A DNA stretch of 64,000 nt from 3-1-20CM-4-69-9 sp046724565 (GCA_046724565.1 JBKOWS010000055.1:1-64000), one strand, 5' to 3'; counted from the stretch's first letter, positions 1 to 7,859 are shown. Notes: generated by a model from the sequence alone, not told the origin. Numbers and translations: made by a program.

Positions 1-494
1 TTCTTGTCGCTCGTCTCGCCGAAGAGCCGCTTGCCTCTCCCCAGCACGACCGGGTAGACCATCAACCGGAGCTCGTCGACAAGATCGTGGTCGAGCAGGT
101 ACTGCGCGAGTTGCACGCTGCCGTGCACGACGATGTCCCCGTCGTATTGATCCTTCAGCCTCTCCAACTCCGCCGCGATGTCGCCCTTCAGCACCGTGGA
201 GTTGTTCCACTCGGGCTCCGACAGCGTCGACGAGACAACGTACTTCGGCATGTCGTTGAACTTGTCGGCGAACTCGCCGTCTCGTGACGGCCACGCGTCC
301 GCGAACCCTTCGTACGTCACGCGTCCGAGCAGCAAGGCATCAGACGCCATGGTCTCGTCGAGCTTGAACTTGTCGCCCTCGTCCCCACGCGAGATCTCGA
401 AGCTCCAGCCACCGTACTTGAAGTTTTCGGATCCGCCCGGGTCCTCGACGACGCCGTCGAGCGAGGCGAATTCCGTCACGACGATTCTGCCCAT
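1..494 (-). CDS. Dihydrofolate reductase family protein (RibD C-terminal-like), 3' end outside window
   Basis: An open frame starts at the ATG at 494 and runs off the left edge after 164 codons. The N-terminus MGRIVVTEFASLDGVVEDPG is typical of the RibD_C/DHFR-like reductases, with the middle LLLGRVTYEGFADAWP and the late segment YPVVLGRGKRLFG. Members bind NADPH and reduce pterin- or pyrimidine-like substrates, but most stand-alone bacterial copies have no known substrate. A second protein of the same family lies at 49110-49673. Its upstream neighbour, queF, is on the same strand about 100 bp away. The family is clear; the exact reaction is not. Confidence 0.85.
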   Translation of the reverse strand, partial: MGRIVVTEFASLDGVVEDPGGSENFKYGGWSFEISRGDEGDKFKLDETMASDALLLGRVTYEGFADAWPSRDGEFADKFNDMPKYVVSSTLSEPEWNNSTVLKGDIAAELERLKDQYDGDIVVHGSVQLAQYLLDHDLVDELRLMVYPVVLGRGKRLFGETSDK

Positions 495-593
495 CTCGGG
501 TCTCCTTTCGATGATTGTTGCCGGCGATATGACCGGTCAGGCCGCACGAACTCATCGGTGATACGACCGGCGGAGAGCGATGCCGAGGGAGGT

Positions 594-977
594 CTAGGCA
601 GTGGCAGTAATGGTGATGCCGCCGCGCGCCTTCTGCTCGAGAGTCACGGTCACGTCGTCTGCACCGAGCCCGAGAGCCTCGGCGACGTCGTCGCGGATCT
701 TCACCGCCAGGGCCTCGCAGAAGTGTCCTTCGTTTCGGAAGCTGTTGAGGTAGAGCTTCAGGGACTTCGACTCGAGGCAGCGGTCGGTCGGGCTGTACTC
801 GATCGAGGCCACGTAAAGGTCGGGCTGGCCGGTGACCGGGCACACCGACACGAGTTCGTCGCTCGTCAGCTCGACAAGTGCGACTCCCGGATTGGGGAAC
901 GTCTCCAGCCCCGCGTAGTGCTCGTTGCCTGCATGGCCGAGGGCCACGAACTCCGTCGATCGCGTGCCTGCGTCCAT
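594..977 (-). CDS. queF: NADPH-dependent 7-cyano-7-deazaguanine reductase QueF
   Basis: QueF reduces preQ0 to preQ1 in the cytoplasm with two NADPH, a late step in tRNA queuosine synthesis. The 127-residue product carries the family signature: catalytic Cys46 in VCPVTGQPD, the proton donor Asp53, and ESKSLKLYLNSFRNEGHFCE, in which Glu69 and Ser70 belong to the QueF motif. The length fits the short unimodular type. The ATG at 977 was chosen because residues upstream in the open frame do not look like QueF and would overlap the divergent gene starting at 999. Only 21 bp separate the two starts, so promoters must overlap the genes. No other queuosine gene is in the window. Confidence 0.93.
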   Translation of the reverse strand: MDAGTRSTEFVALGHAGNEHYAGLETFPNPGVALVELTSDELVSVCPVTGQPDLYVASIEYSPTDRCLESKSLKLYLNSFRNEGHFCEALAVKIRDDVAEALGLGADDVTVTLEQKARGGITITATA

Positions 978-998
978 CGCCCGTACTGTACGCGCATC

Positions 999-1394
999 AT
1001 GGCCGCCCGGGTTTACCTCGCCGGACCGCCCTTCGCGGAGGAATACCGGCGTCGCGCTGCTGCGCTTCTCCGCGAGCGGGGACTCGAGCCTGTCGACCCG
1101 ATGCGGCGAGACTTCCGCGGCAACACCGTCGGCCACGAAGCCGAGATCGTCGAAGGAGACCTCGAGGACATTCGGGACTGCGACGTCGTGCTGGCCGCTT
1201 TCACCGCTTCCGACGAGGGGACGTCGATGGAAGCTTGGTACGCGCATTCCGTCGGTAAGCCGGTGATCGCGTACACCGGCGGCTCACCCCTCCATCCCTG
1301 GGCCGCCTACGTCGCCGTCGAGACGGCTGCCGACCTCGAACATGCGGTCACGATGCTGGTCGAAACGCTGAACGGGTTCCGGGCTGAGCAGTGA
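999..1394 (+). CDS. Nucleoside 2-deoxyribosyltransferase family protein
   Basis: The 131-residue protein begins MAARVYLAGPPF and has the family motif DEGTSMEAWYA near residues 72-82, with the probable nucleophile Glu78. Family members cleave or exchange the N-glycosidic bond of 2'-deoxynucleosides, and some related enzymes hydrolyse nucleoside 5'-monophosphates. The ATG at 999 is preferred over an upstream in-frame start because that would overlap queF. It overlaps the next gene by GTGA at 1391-1394, so it is probably co-translated with the DMT transporter and the ROK kinase. Substrate choice cannot be read from the sequence. Confidence 0.8.
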   Translation: MAARVYLAGPPFAEEYRRRAAALLRERGLEPVDPMRRDFRGNTVGHEAEIVEGDLEDIRDCDVVLAAFTASDEGTSMEAWYAHSVGKPVIAYTGGSPLHPWAAYVAVETAADLEHAVTMLVETLNGFRAEQ

Positions 1395-2281
1395 GACGCT
1401 CGTACTTGCTGCCTCTGCTCCTGCTTTCGGCGATCTGGGGCTCCTCGTACATGTTCATCAAGGTCGGAGTCCGAGACTTCTCTCCCAGCGCCATGGTCGA
1501 GTTGCGCCTCCTGCTCGCGGGCGCGGTCCTCGTTTCATTCCTCGCGGCCCGCCGAGGCGTGCGCGCGATTCGCGCCGCCCTCGCTCCGGGGGCGGTCGTG
1601 GGCGTCGTCGGGATGGCGATTCCGTTCGTGCTGATCTCCTGGGGCGAGACGCATGTCGACTCCGGCGTCGCGGCCGTCGCGAATTCGTCGGTCCCGATCT
1701 TCGTCGCACTCCTTGCGCTTTGGTTCGCTGCGAGTGAGCGCTCGAGCGGGCTCCGAGTCCTCGGCCTCGTGATCGGTCTCGCCGGCGTCGGTGTCGTCGC
1801 AGGAGTGCATCCGAGCGGCGGCTGGTGGGCGGTTGCAGGAGCGCTCGCAGTCGTGCTGGCGTCCTTCTGTTACGCGGTCTCGAGCCTGTACATCCAGCGC
1901 AGCCTCGTGGTGGGCGGCGTCGAGCTCGCGGCCGCGTCGGTGCTTTACGGCGCGGTCGCAATCCTTCCATTCGCTCTCGCCAGCCTGCCGGACTCGGTCG
2001 GCTGGAAGTCCCTGGGCTCGGTCGTGATTCTCGGGATCGTCGGGACCGGCCTCGCCCAGTTGATCGTCAACCACCTGATCGGCGAGCATGGTGCGGCCCG
2101 CTCGATGCTCGTCAACTACCTGCTCCCCGTCTTCGCGCTTCTCTATGGCGCCACCATCCTCGGCGAGCCGCTGACCGGACCGAAGGTGGGTGGCCTCGCG
2201 CTGATCCTGGTCGGCGTCACGCTTGCCTCCGGCCTCCTGGCCGTGGGCCTACGGTCGACGCGGGCCGTGCCGGAGTCGTGA
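1391..2281 (+). CDS. EamA/DMT superfamily transporter
   Basis: This is a 296-residue integral membrane protein with about ten predicted helices in two EamA repeats. The first begins LLLLSAIWGSSYMFIKVG and the second follows near residue 150. The drug/metabolite transporter family exports amino acids, nucleosides or other small metabolites. Start is GTG at 1391, overlapping the upstream stop by 4 nt; its TGA shares one base with the ATG of the kinase at 2281. This tight coupling with a nucleoside enzyme and a sugar-kinase-like protein suggests a common task, but the substrate is unknown. Confidence 0.85.
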   Translation: MRRSYLLPLLLLSAIWGSSYMFIKVGVRDFSPSAMVELRLLLAGAVLVSFLAARRGVRAIRAALAPGAVVGVVGMAIPFVLISWGETHVDSGVAAVANSSVPIFVALLALWFAASERSSGLRVLGLVIGLAGVGVVAGVHPSGGWWAVAGALAVVLASFCYAVSSLYIQRSLVVGGVELAAASVLYGAVAILPFALASLPDSVGWKSLGSVVILGIVGTGLAQLIVNHLIGEHGAARSMLVNYLLPVFALLYGATILGEPLTGPKVGGLALILVGVTLASGLLAVGLRSTRAVPES

Positions 2282-2964
2282 TGACGGATCGCATCGTCCT
2301 CGGGGTCGACGTCGGCGGCTCACACGTGAAGCTGCTGCTTTCGGCCGGCACCGAGGAGCGTCGGCGGTTCGAGTCCGGAACCGATTTCGGGCCGCAGCAG
2401 CTGCTGGAGGGTGTGAAGGCCGAGACGCGCGACTGGTCGTTCGACGTTGTTTCGATGGGGATTCCCGCCGTGATCCGTGACGGTCGCGTCGTCAACGAGC
2501 CCGTGAATCTCGGCTCCGGATGGGTGGGATTCGACTTCGAGCAGGCGTTTGGCAGGCCGACGAAGGTCCTGAACGACGCGGCGATGCAGGCGCTCGGCAG
2601 CTACGAGGGAGGCAAGATGCTGTTCCTAGGCCTCGGCACGGGTCTCGGCTCGGCTCTGGTGGTCGATGGTGTCGTCGTTCCCATGGAGCTCGGACATCTT
2701 CCGTTCCGGAAGGAGACGTTCGAGGATTACGTCGGCCAGGACGGACGACAGACGCACGGGAAGAAGAAGTGGGAGAGCGCAGTCGCCGAGACGATCGAGA
2801 GGCTGAGCGCGGCGCTCGAGCCCGACTACGTCGTCCTCGGCGGCGGCAACGCCGACAAGCTCACCGAGCTCCCACCGAACGTGCGCCTCGGAGCGAACAC
2901 GAACGCGTTCCTCGGCGCGTTCCGTCTCTGGGATCCGACGAGGGCGGATTTGGCGATGAGGTAA
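2281..2964 (+). CDS. ROK family protein, polyphosphate-glucokinase-like
   Basis: The 227-residue protein has the ROK/actin-fold phosphate-1 loop LGVDVGGSHVKLLLS at the N-terminus, the phosphate-2 segment FLGLGTGLGSALVVDG near residue 120, and a second glycine-rich segment VVLGGGNADKL near 195. The family phosphorylates sugars with ATP or polyphosphate, and the closest style is actinobacterial polyphosphate glucokinase. The usual ROK zinc motif (CxCGxxGC) is absent, as in that subgroup. It is the last gene of the 999-2964 operon, overlapping its neighbour by one base. Glucose as substrate is only a family-based guess. Confidence 0.75.
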   Translation: MTDRIVLGVDVGGSHVKLLLSAGTEERRRFESGTDFGPQQLLEGVKAETRDWSFDVVSMGIPAVIRDGRVVNEPVNLGSGWVGFDFEQAFGRPTKVLNDAAMQALGSYEGGKMLFLGLGTGLGSALVVDGVVVPMELGHLPFRKETFEDYVGQDGRQTHGKKKWESAVAETIERLSAALEPDYVVLGGGNADKLTELPPNVRLGANTNAFLGAFRLWDPTRADLAMR

Positions 2965-3055
2965 CACCATGGTTTCGGTCCGGTGGCGGAGCTTTGGCAG
3001 CTCACAGCGTCGGCACAATCGAAGTGCAGCGCTCTCCCAGACCGCAGGAGGAATC

Positions 3056-3175
3056 ATGAGCGAGCCCTGGCCGCGGGACGAGCCCGAAAACGAAGAAGCA
3101 GCGCCGCTCGGCGACGAGCCGGAGCAGCAGAGCGAGTTGGCCGTCCCGGAGCTCGACGACGACTGGGACGACTAA
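3056..3175 (+). CDS. Small acidic hypothetical protein (39 aa)
   Basis: A strong ribosome-binding site (GCAGGAGG, 3044-3051) precedes an ATG at 3056. The frame encodes 39 residues, about a third of them Asp or Glu, with no hydrophobic segment, ending in DDDWDD. I recognise no family. It runs convergently into the MarR gene, overlapping its stop by 4 nt. The strong Shine-Dalgarno and the acidic composition favour a real small gene, but with no homologue visible it could be fortuitous. Confidence 0.5.
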   Translation: MSEPWPRDEPENEEAAPLGDEPEQQSELAVPELDDDWDD

Positions 3176-3687
3176 GGAGACTTAGTCTGGTTCCGTAGAA
3201 GGGGCGCGCAGCGCGGCTCGTGCTTTTCGGCGAGGCGGAGCAAAAGTCCGTGCAGGCTCGCGCGCTCCTTCTCGCTGAGCGGAGAGAGGAATTCATCGTC
3301 GATCTGCGCCGAGAGCGCACGCAGGCGTCGCAACATCTTCTTGCCCTCCGCGGTCAGACGGACGATGTGACGGCGGCGGTCGTTGGGATCGCGGCGCCGC
3401 TCGACCAGCCCCTGCTCTTCCAGCTCGTCGAGCAGTCCGACCAGCTGCCCGCGGTCGTAGCCCAGGGTGTCGGCAATCGAGCCCTGCGTCTCGTGCGAGC
3501 CTTCGTCCAACACGACCATGATCGCGTGGTGATACGGGTGCACGCCTGTGCCTTCGTAGGCCTTCATCGTCCGCTCCTTGACCGCGAAACCCATGCGCTT
3601 GAGCAGGAACGAGGCCGAAGCCACCAGCTCCTCGGGTAGCCGAAGAGCCTTCGGAACGGCGACGTCGCCGGGGCTAGTGATGGTCAT
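3172..3687 (-). CDS. MarR family transcriptional regulator
   Basis: A 171-residue winged-helix protein. The MarR core spans about residues 35-140: GSIADTLGYDRGQLVGLLDELEE is broken here as the helix-turn-helix GSIADTLGYDRGQLVGLLDE, followed by the wing RRRDPNDRRRHIVRLT. MarR dimers usually repress a divergent gene until a ligand binds. Here the divergent neighbour is an MFS exporter of the drug-resistance type starting at 3762, the classic arrangement for an efflux repressor. A TTGA-N5-TCAA palindrome at 3729-3741 lies between them and may be its operator. Confidence 0.88.
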   Translation of the reverse strand: MTITSPGDVAVPKALRLPEELVASASFLLKRMGFAVKERTMKAYEGTGVHPYHHAIMVVLDEGSHETQGSIADTLGYDRGQLVGLLDELEEQGLVERRRDPNDRRRHIVRLTAEGKKMLRRLRALSAQIDDEFLSPLSEKERASLHGLLLRLAEKHEPRCAPLLRNQTKSP

Positions 3688-3728
3688 GCGAATAGATTAG
3701 CGCGGCCAAGCGTTGGTCTGCTATAAGA

Positions 3729-3741
3729 TTGAGATCATCAA
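3729..3741. promoter_or_regulatory. Candidate MarR operator
   Basis: An inverted repeat TTGA-N5-TCAA sits in the 74-bp space between the divergent marR-type gene and the MFS exporter, just before the exporter's ribosome-binding site. Its spacing resembles MarR/OhrR-type half-site pairs. The arms are only 4 bp, so chance occurrence is possible; position is the main argument. Confidence 0.35.
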
Positions 3742-3761
3742 CGATTGTGGAGGCCAACCGC

Positions 3762-5234
3762 GTGAGTATTAGCACAAAGACGGACCGGCGCTGGAGCGCG
3801 TTGGCCCTGATCGTAACCGCCCAATTCATGGTCATTCTCGACGTCGCCATCGTGAACGTGGCGCTGCCGTCGATCAAGTCGGACCTGCACTTCTCGGAGA
3901 CGAACCTCCAGTGGGTTATCTCGGCGTACGCGATTCTGTTCGGCGGCGTCTTGCTCCTGGGTGGCCGGCTGGCCGACCTGCTCGGTCGCCGCCGGCTCTT
4001 CGTGGCCGGACTTTCTCTTTTCTCCGCGAGCTCGCTGCTCTGCGGCCTGGCGTGGTCCGAGGGCTCGCTGATCGCCTTCCGCGCAGTGCAAGGGCTCGGC
4101 GGGGCGCTGCTCGCGCCGGCTGCCCTTTCCTTGCTGATGACGATCTTCGCCGAGGGCCGGGAGCGGAACCTCGCGCTTGGGATCTACGGCGCGGCGTCCG
4201 GTAGCGGTGCCGCCGCCGGCGTCCTCCTCGGAGGGCTGCTCACCTCGTACCTGAGCTGGTCCTGGATCTTCTTCATCAACGTTCCGGTCGGCGTTGCCGC
4301 CATCGCGCTGGCCCCGGTCCTGCTCCGGGAGAGCCGGGCGGATCTTGCGCATCGCCACTTCGACGTCCCGGGCGCAACCTCCATCACCGCCGGCCTGATG
4401 CTGCTCGTCTACGCGACGACGCGCGCAACGAGCGACGGCTGGGGTGCGGGCAGCACCATCGCGCTGCTTACGGGCGCAGCCGCCCTGATCCTGGCGTTCG
4501 TTGCAATCGAGCTGCGTTCGCCGTGGCCGCTCCTGCCTCTGAGGATCTTCCGCCGGCGGACGCTCACCGCCGCCAACGCTGCGATGGCGATCATCGGCGC
4601 GGTCGCGTTCTCTCAGTTCTTCGTTTTGACGCTCTACCTGCAGGATGTGCTGCATTACTCGGCCGTGCAGAGCGGCGCCGCGTTCAGCGCGTTCGCAGTG
4701 TCCGTCGTCGTCATGTCGAACGTCGCCCAGGCGGTCGTGGGGCGCCTCGGCGTCAGGCCCACGCTCACGGCGGGGTTGCTGGTCTCCGCGGTGGCGGTTG
4801 CCGGGCTCACCCGACTGCCGGTCGATGGCCACTACTTCTGGGATCTGTTCCCGTGGTTCGTGCTCGGCGGTACGGGAATGGGACTCTCGTTCGTCCCGGT
4901 CACGATCGCGAGTCTCATGGGCGTCGAGCGCTCCGATGCCGGAGTCGCATCGGGCCTGATCAACACGAGCCGTCAGATCGGCGGCGCGATCGGGATCGCG
5001 GCGATCAGTGCGGTGGCCGCGACCTCGACGAGTCACTACGTGAGCTCACACGCTGTGTCCGCGACCAGCGGCGTCGCGCTCGATCACGGGTTCCAGACCG
5101 GCCTGTACGTCCTCACCGGACTGCTGGTGCTCGGCGCCCTGATCGTGGTCACGCTGCTGAGGCCCGCTCCGGCGCCGAGCGCCGACGCGGTGCCGGTGGA
5201 TGAAGAGATGACGCCGTTGAAGGAGGCCGCGTGA
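3762..5234 (+). CDS. MFS transporter, DHA2 (EmrB/QacA) drug-exporter type
   Basis: A 490-residue membrane protein with about 14 predicted helices, the DHA2 layout. Helix 1 contains AQFMVILDVAIVNVALPSI, with the membrane Asp of motif D1, and motif A appears as GGRLADLLGRRRLF near residue 75. DHA2 pumps export drugs or lipophilic cations using the proton gradient. The GTG at 3762 was chosen because TGGAGG at 3748-3753 lies 8 nt before it; an in-frame TTG at 3729 has no such site. The divergent MarR gene is the likely regulator. The end of the gene abuts the repeat-rich region 5241-5402. Confidence 0.88.
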   Translation: MSISTKTDRRWSALALIVTAQFMVILDVAIVNVALPSIKSDLHFSETNLQWVISAYAILFGGVLLLGGRLADLLGRRRLFVAGLSLFSASSLLCGLAWSEGSLIAFRAVQGLGGALLAPAALSLLMTIFAEGRERNLALGIYGAASGSGAAAGVLLGGLLTSYLSWSWIFFINVPVGVAAIALAPVLLRESRADLAHRHFDVPGATSITAGLMLLVYATTRATSDGWGAGSTIALLTGAAALILAFVAIELRSPWPLLPLRIFRRRTLTAANAAMAIIGAVAFSQFFVLTLYLQDVLHYSAVQSGAAFSAFAVSVVVMSNVAQAVVGRLGVRPTLTAGLLVSAVAVAGLTRLPVDGHYFWDLFPWFVLGGTGMGLSFVPVTIASLMGVERSDAGVASGLINTSRQIGGAIGIAAISAVAATSTSHYVSSHAVSATSGVALDHGFQTGLYVLTGLLVLGALIVVTLLRPAPAPSADAVPVDEEMTPLKEAA

Positions 5235-5255
5235 GCGGACTCGTGGAAGGGGAAG

Positions 5256-5277
5256 GGGGAAACCGGGAGGTTTCCCC
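5256..5277. repeat. Hairpin module of compound repeat (copy A, first part)
   Basis: A perfect 9-bp stem GGGGAAACC/GGTTTCCCC closes on the tetraloop GGGA, 21 bp after the stop codon of the MFS gene. Its core AACCGGGAGGTT (5261-5272) recurs at 34489-34500 next to the second copy of the larger element. It could act as a transcription terminator for the MFS gene, although no T-run follows. Confidence 0.6.
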
Positions 5278-5340
5278 GCTCGACGTCTTCGACGTTCGCG
5301 GCGATCTGAGCGGCGCGGGCGTTGAAGCGAACAGTCCAAA

Positions 5341-5397
5341 AGAAGGGGGCTCGTGGGGGAAACATGGTTTCCGCCACGCGAACGAGCCGAAGGCGAG
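5341..5397 (+). repeat. 57-nt palindromic intergenic repeat, copy A
   Basis: This stretch matches 34414-34470 on the opposite strand at 53 of 57 positions: the first 32 bases and the last 14 are identical. At its centre, GTGGGGGAAAC-ATG-GTTTCCGCCAC (5353-5377) forms an 11-bp stem with one mismatch. It lies between the MFS gene and a small gene whose ribosome-binding site begins right at its end. Length, palindromy and intergenic position resemble REP- or MITE-like elements, but I cannot assign it to a named family. Confidence 0.75.
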
Positions 5398-5409
5398 AGA
5401 GGAGGCAGC

Positions 5410-5604
5410 ATGACATCCGCCGCCGTAGCAGGGAGCAACTTCCGCGAACTCGACGACCTTGTCCTCCACCTGAAAGGGCTCGTGCTCGTGCGCCGGCTTC
5501 GCGCGCAACGCGGGGCCGAAGCCGAAGAGCTTCTTATGTACCGCGCCGAGATCGATCGGGTTAGAGACAGGCTTGCGAGCCTCGTCAGAGGACGAACGGA
5601 CTAG
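5410..5604 (+). CDS. Small helical hypothetical protein (64 aa)
   Basis: A purine-rich Shine-Dalgarno (GAGAGGAGG, ending at 5403) precedes the ATG at 5410. The 64-residue product is rich in Leu, Arg and Glu and looks almost wholly helical (FRELDDLVLHLKGLVLVRRL, then a heptad-like AEELLMYRAEIDRVRDRL), suggesting a short coiled coil. I recognise no family. The gene starts 12 bp after the 57-nt repeat, so the repeat contributes its leader. It ends convergently on the nucleotidyltransferase pseudogene with a 4-nt overlap. Confidence 0.55.
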   Translation: MTSAAVAGSNFRELDDLVLHLKGLVLVRRLRAQRGAEAEELLMYRAEIDRVRDRLASLVRGRTD

Positions 5605-6100
5605 CGGAGACCGGACAGCGTCGCGAGATCGGCGCTGTCCTTCCGCGCGACAACCGGGTCGTCCCGAACCTCGGCCTTGTCGGACCGGAGGGCGCCGAGG
5701 CTGATCACGCGAGCGCGGACGCCGTCCAGGTCGGCGATGTCATTCCCCCAAAGGCGCCCTCCGGCCAGGCTCCGCGCCGCTGGACGAGCGGCGTGTAGAT
5801 CTCGCCCGTCTCGTCCCGCGCGAGGAAGGCGAGCTCGAGGCGGACCGTGCCGCGTTCGTAACCTGTGTAGCCGTCCTCGCCGCGCTCGGGCGCGGGTGAC
5901 CAGCCGTCTGCCGCGAGCAAGGCGGCGATCCGGGCGAGGTCGCTCTCCCACACCGCGACGTCGACGTCAGCGTGTGCCCGCGTGATCGCGCCGGCGTGGA
6001 AGTCGACCGCCCACCCTCCGAAGAGCCAGTAGTCGATGCCTTCCTGCTGGAACAGCTCGTTCAGGCGGGACAGCAACTGCAGTTGTTCATTCGCGGACAT
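5601..6100 (-). pseudogene. Nucleotidyltransferase (aminoglycoside-adenylyltransferase-like), frameshifted
   Basis: From the ATG at 6100 the frame reads a nucleotidyltransferase-fold protein: YWLFGGWAVDFHAG, then AHADVDVAVWESD holding the two metal-binding Asp residues, then GTVRLELAFL. After residue ~118 the frame loses similarity and stops at 5705. A different frame resumes the expected C-terminus (NDIADLDGVRARVISLGALR, DKAEVRDDPVVARKDSADL) and stops at 5601. The switch falls on a run of five C (five G on the coding strand) at 5745-5749; a run of six or three would restore one 165-residue frame. Either a homopolymer sequencing error or a recent slippage mutation. Function if intact: antibiotic or small-molecule nucleotidylation, uncertain. 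Confidence 0.75.
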
Positions 6101-6103
6101 CGT

Positions 6104-6631
6104 TCATGAGGCGACCGCCGCGGTGCTCCCTGCGGCTCCGGCGGCCGCCTCCTCGTTTCGGCGGATCAGCAGGTAGCAGGCAAGCAGTGCCGCGAGGATG
6201 GCCTGGCGCTCGTCGAGTCCGGCGTTGATGTTCACCTCGCCCGAGGAACGGATGAGGCCGCTTCGGACTCGCGCACTCACCAGCGGTTGCCCATCGGCGC
6301 CCTCGAACCCGAACCCCTGCTTGTGGCCGAGGCGCTTCCATTCGGCGGTGAGCCCGTCGAGCTGGAGCACCCGCCGTCGACCGTCGGGCTCGAGCCGGGC
6401 CAGCTCGCGGCCGGTTGTTCCGTCGACGACGGCGTACCCGGACCGGATCCGGCCGCGCCGCTCAATCCGGATCTCTCCGTCGGGCGTTTCAGCTTGCGCG
6501 CCGGAACGGAACATCGGGATCCGAAGCGACGCCCTTGGTTCCGCCCCCTGGCGGAGCTGCCACTCACGTCGGCGCGCGCTCGGCTGGGTGAGCGTCCAGG
6601 TCCTCGGCTCGTTCTCTTCCATGCCGTTCAC
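6104..6631 (-). CDS. Conserved-looking hypothetical protein, beta-rich
   Basis: A 175-residue protein (167 if the ATG at 6622 rather than the GTG at 6631 is used). Alternating short hydrophobic and charged stretches in residues 45-125 (GEIRIERRGRIRSGYAVVDG, RRVLQLDGLTAEWKR) suggest a beta-sandwich or barrel, and residues 143-158 (ILAALLACYLLIRR) form a hydrophobic C-terminal helix. The overall look resembles LURP-one/Tubby-like proteins, but I cannot confirm this. Its stop lies 3 bp before the nucleotidyltransferase start, so the two are probably one transcript. It is divergent from dinB and shares the 34-bp region holding the LexA box. Confidence 0.55.
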   Translation of the reverse strand: MNGMEENEPRTWTLTQPSARRREWQLRQGAEPRASLRIPMFRSGAQAETPDGEIRIERRGRIRSGYAVVDGTTGRELARLEPDGRRRVLQLDGLTAEWKRLGHKQGFGFEGADGQPLVSARVRSGLIRSSGEVNINAGLDERQAILAALLACYLLIRRNEEAAAGAAGSTAAVAS

Positions 6632-6658
6632 GCTACCCGCCGAGGTTGGGCGATTATG

Positions 6659-6672
6659 CGAACATATGTTCG
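6659..6672. promoter_or_regulatory. LexA (SOS) box overlapping dinB start
   Basis: CGAACATATGTTCG is a perfect 14-nt palindrome that matches the Gram-positive/actinobacterial LexA consensus GAAC-N4-GTTC. It covers the ATG of dinB at 6666-6668. Bound LexA would block both transcription and any leaderless start, and it also sits 28 bp upstream of the divergent hypothetical gene. Confidence 0.88.
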
Positions 6673-7859
6673 TGTTGGAAGGGACGATCCTTCACGCGGA
6701 CGTCGACTCGTTCTATGCCTCGGTCGAGCAGCGCGACGATCCTCGGCTGCGCGGCCGCCCGGTCATCGTCGGCGCCGGAGTCGTCCTCGCGGCGAGCTAC
6801 GAGGCGAAGGCGTTCGGCATCCGTACGGCGATGGGCGGCGCGGTGGCGCGGCGCCTGTGCCCGTCGGCGGTCGTCGTCTCTCCTCGCATGTCGGCGTACG
6901 CCGAGGCCAGCAAGGCGCTCTACCGGGTCTTCGACGACACGACGCCGCTGGTCGAAGGGCTGTCGATCGACGAGGCGTTCCTTGACGTGCGCGGAATGAA
7001 ACGGCTCGCCGGCAGTCCGACGGACATCGCGGTGCGGTTGCGGCGTGAGATTCGCGCCCGCGTCGGCCTCCCCGTCACGGTCGGCGTGGCACGAACGAAG
7101 TTCCTGGCAAAAGTCGCGAGCGGCGTCGCGAAGCCCGACGGTTTGCTCGTAGTGCCGCCAGAACGGGAGCTCGACTTCCTACACGCTCTCCCGGTCGAAC
7201 GGCTTTGGGGCGTCGGTGTGGTAACAGCAGAGAAGCTGCATCAGATCGGCATCACGAGCGTCGGAGAGGTCGCCGCGCTGCCGAAGGACACACTGGTGTC
7301 GGCGCTCGGCCGGGCGGTCGGACGGCAGCTTCACGCGCTCGCGCACAATCGCGATCCCCGTCAGCTTCAGCCGCGCCGGCGGCGCGGGTCGATCGGATCG
7401 CAGTGTGCGCTCGGCCGCAAGCGCAGGTCGGCCGAAGAGGTCGACGCCGTCCTCCTCGGGCTCGTCGAACGTGTGACGGGACGCATGCGCAAGGCGCATC
7501 GGGTCGGTCGAACCCTGACGCTCAGGCTTCGTTTCGACGACTTCTCGCGTGCGACCCGCTCGTTCACGCTGAACGAACCGACCGCCGAGACCCGGACGAT
7601 CTTCGACACGGCGCGCGCGCTGTTTGCGACGGCGACCCCGATGATCGAGCGCCGAGGTCTCACGCTCGTCGGCGTTGCCGTCAGCAACTTGCAGAACGAC
7701 TGTCCAGCGCAGCTGGTCCTGCCGTTCAACCGTCGCAGCCGCATCGAGCTCGACCTCGCCGTCGACGAGATCCGGAACCGCTACGGCTCCGCGGCGATCG
7801 TCCGCGCCGTGTTGCTGGGGCGTAGCTCTGGACTGTCGATTCCGCTGCTTCCGGACTAG
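6666..7859 (+). CDS. dinB: DNA polymerase IV (Y-family)
   Basis: A 397-residue error-prone Y-family polymerase for bypass of damaged template. The first metal site is HADVDSFYASVEQ (Asp12) and the second is LSIDEAFLDV (Asp-Glu near 103-104). The helix-hairpin-helix and little-finger regions follow, and the C-terminus contains QLVLPF, a plausible beta-clamp-binding motif. ATG 6666 lies inside the LexA box and has no Shine-Dalgarno, so translation may be leaderless or begin at GTG 6672. Damage-inducible control by LexA is strongly supported. The end overlaps the convergent DUF1326 gene by 4 nt. Confidence 0.95.
   Translation: MFVLEGTILHADVDSFYASVEQRDDPRLRGRPVIVGAGVVLAASYEAKAFGIRTAMGGAVARRLCPSAVVVSPRMSAYAEASKALYRVFDDTTPLVEGLSIDEAFLDVRGMKRLAGSPTDIAVRLRREIRARVGLPVTVGVARTKFLAKVASGVAKPDGLLVVPPERELDFLHALPVERLWGVGVVTAEKLHQIGITSVGEVAALPKDTLVSALGRAVGRQLHALAHNRDPRQLQPRRRRGSIGSQCALGRKRRSAEEVDAVLLGLVERVTGRMRKAHRVGRTLTLRLRFDDFSRATRSFTLNEPTAETRTIFDTARALFATATPMIERRGLTLVGVAVSNLQNDCPAQLVLPFNRRSRIELDLAVDEIRNRYGSAAIVRAVLLGRSSGLSIPLLPD

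Noticed and set aside
3738..5036. A 432-codon minus-strand frame opposite the MFS gene
   Set aside because: Shadow frame, extremely Arg/Asp/Glu-rich and lacking hydrophobic core.
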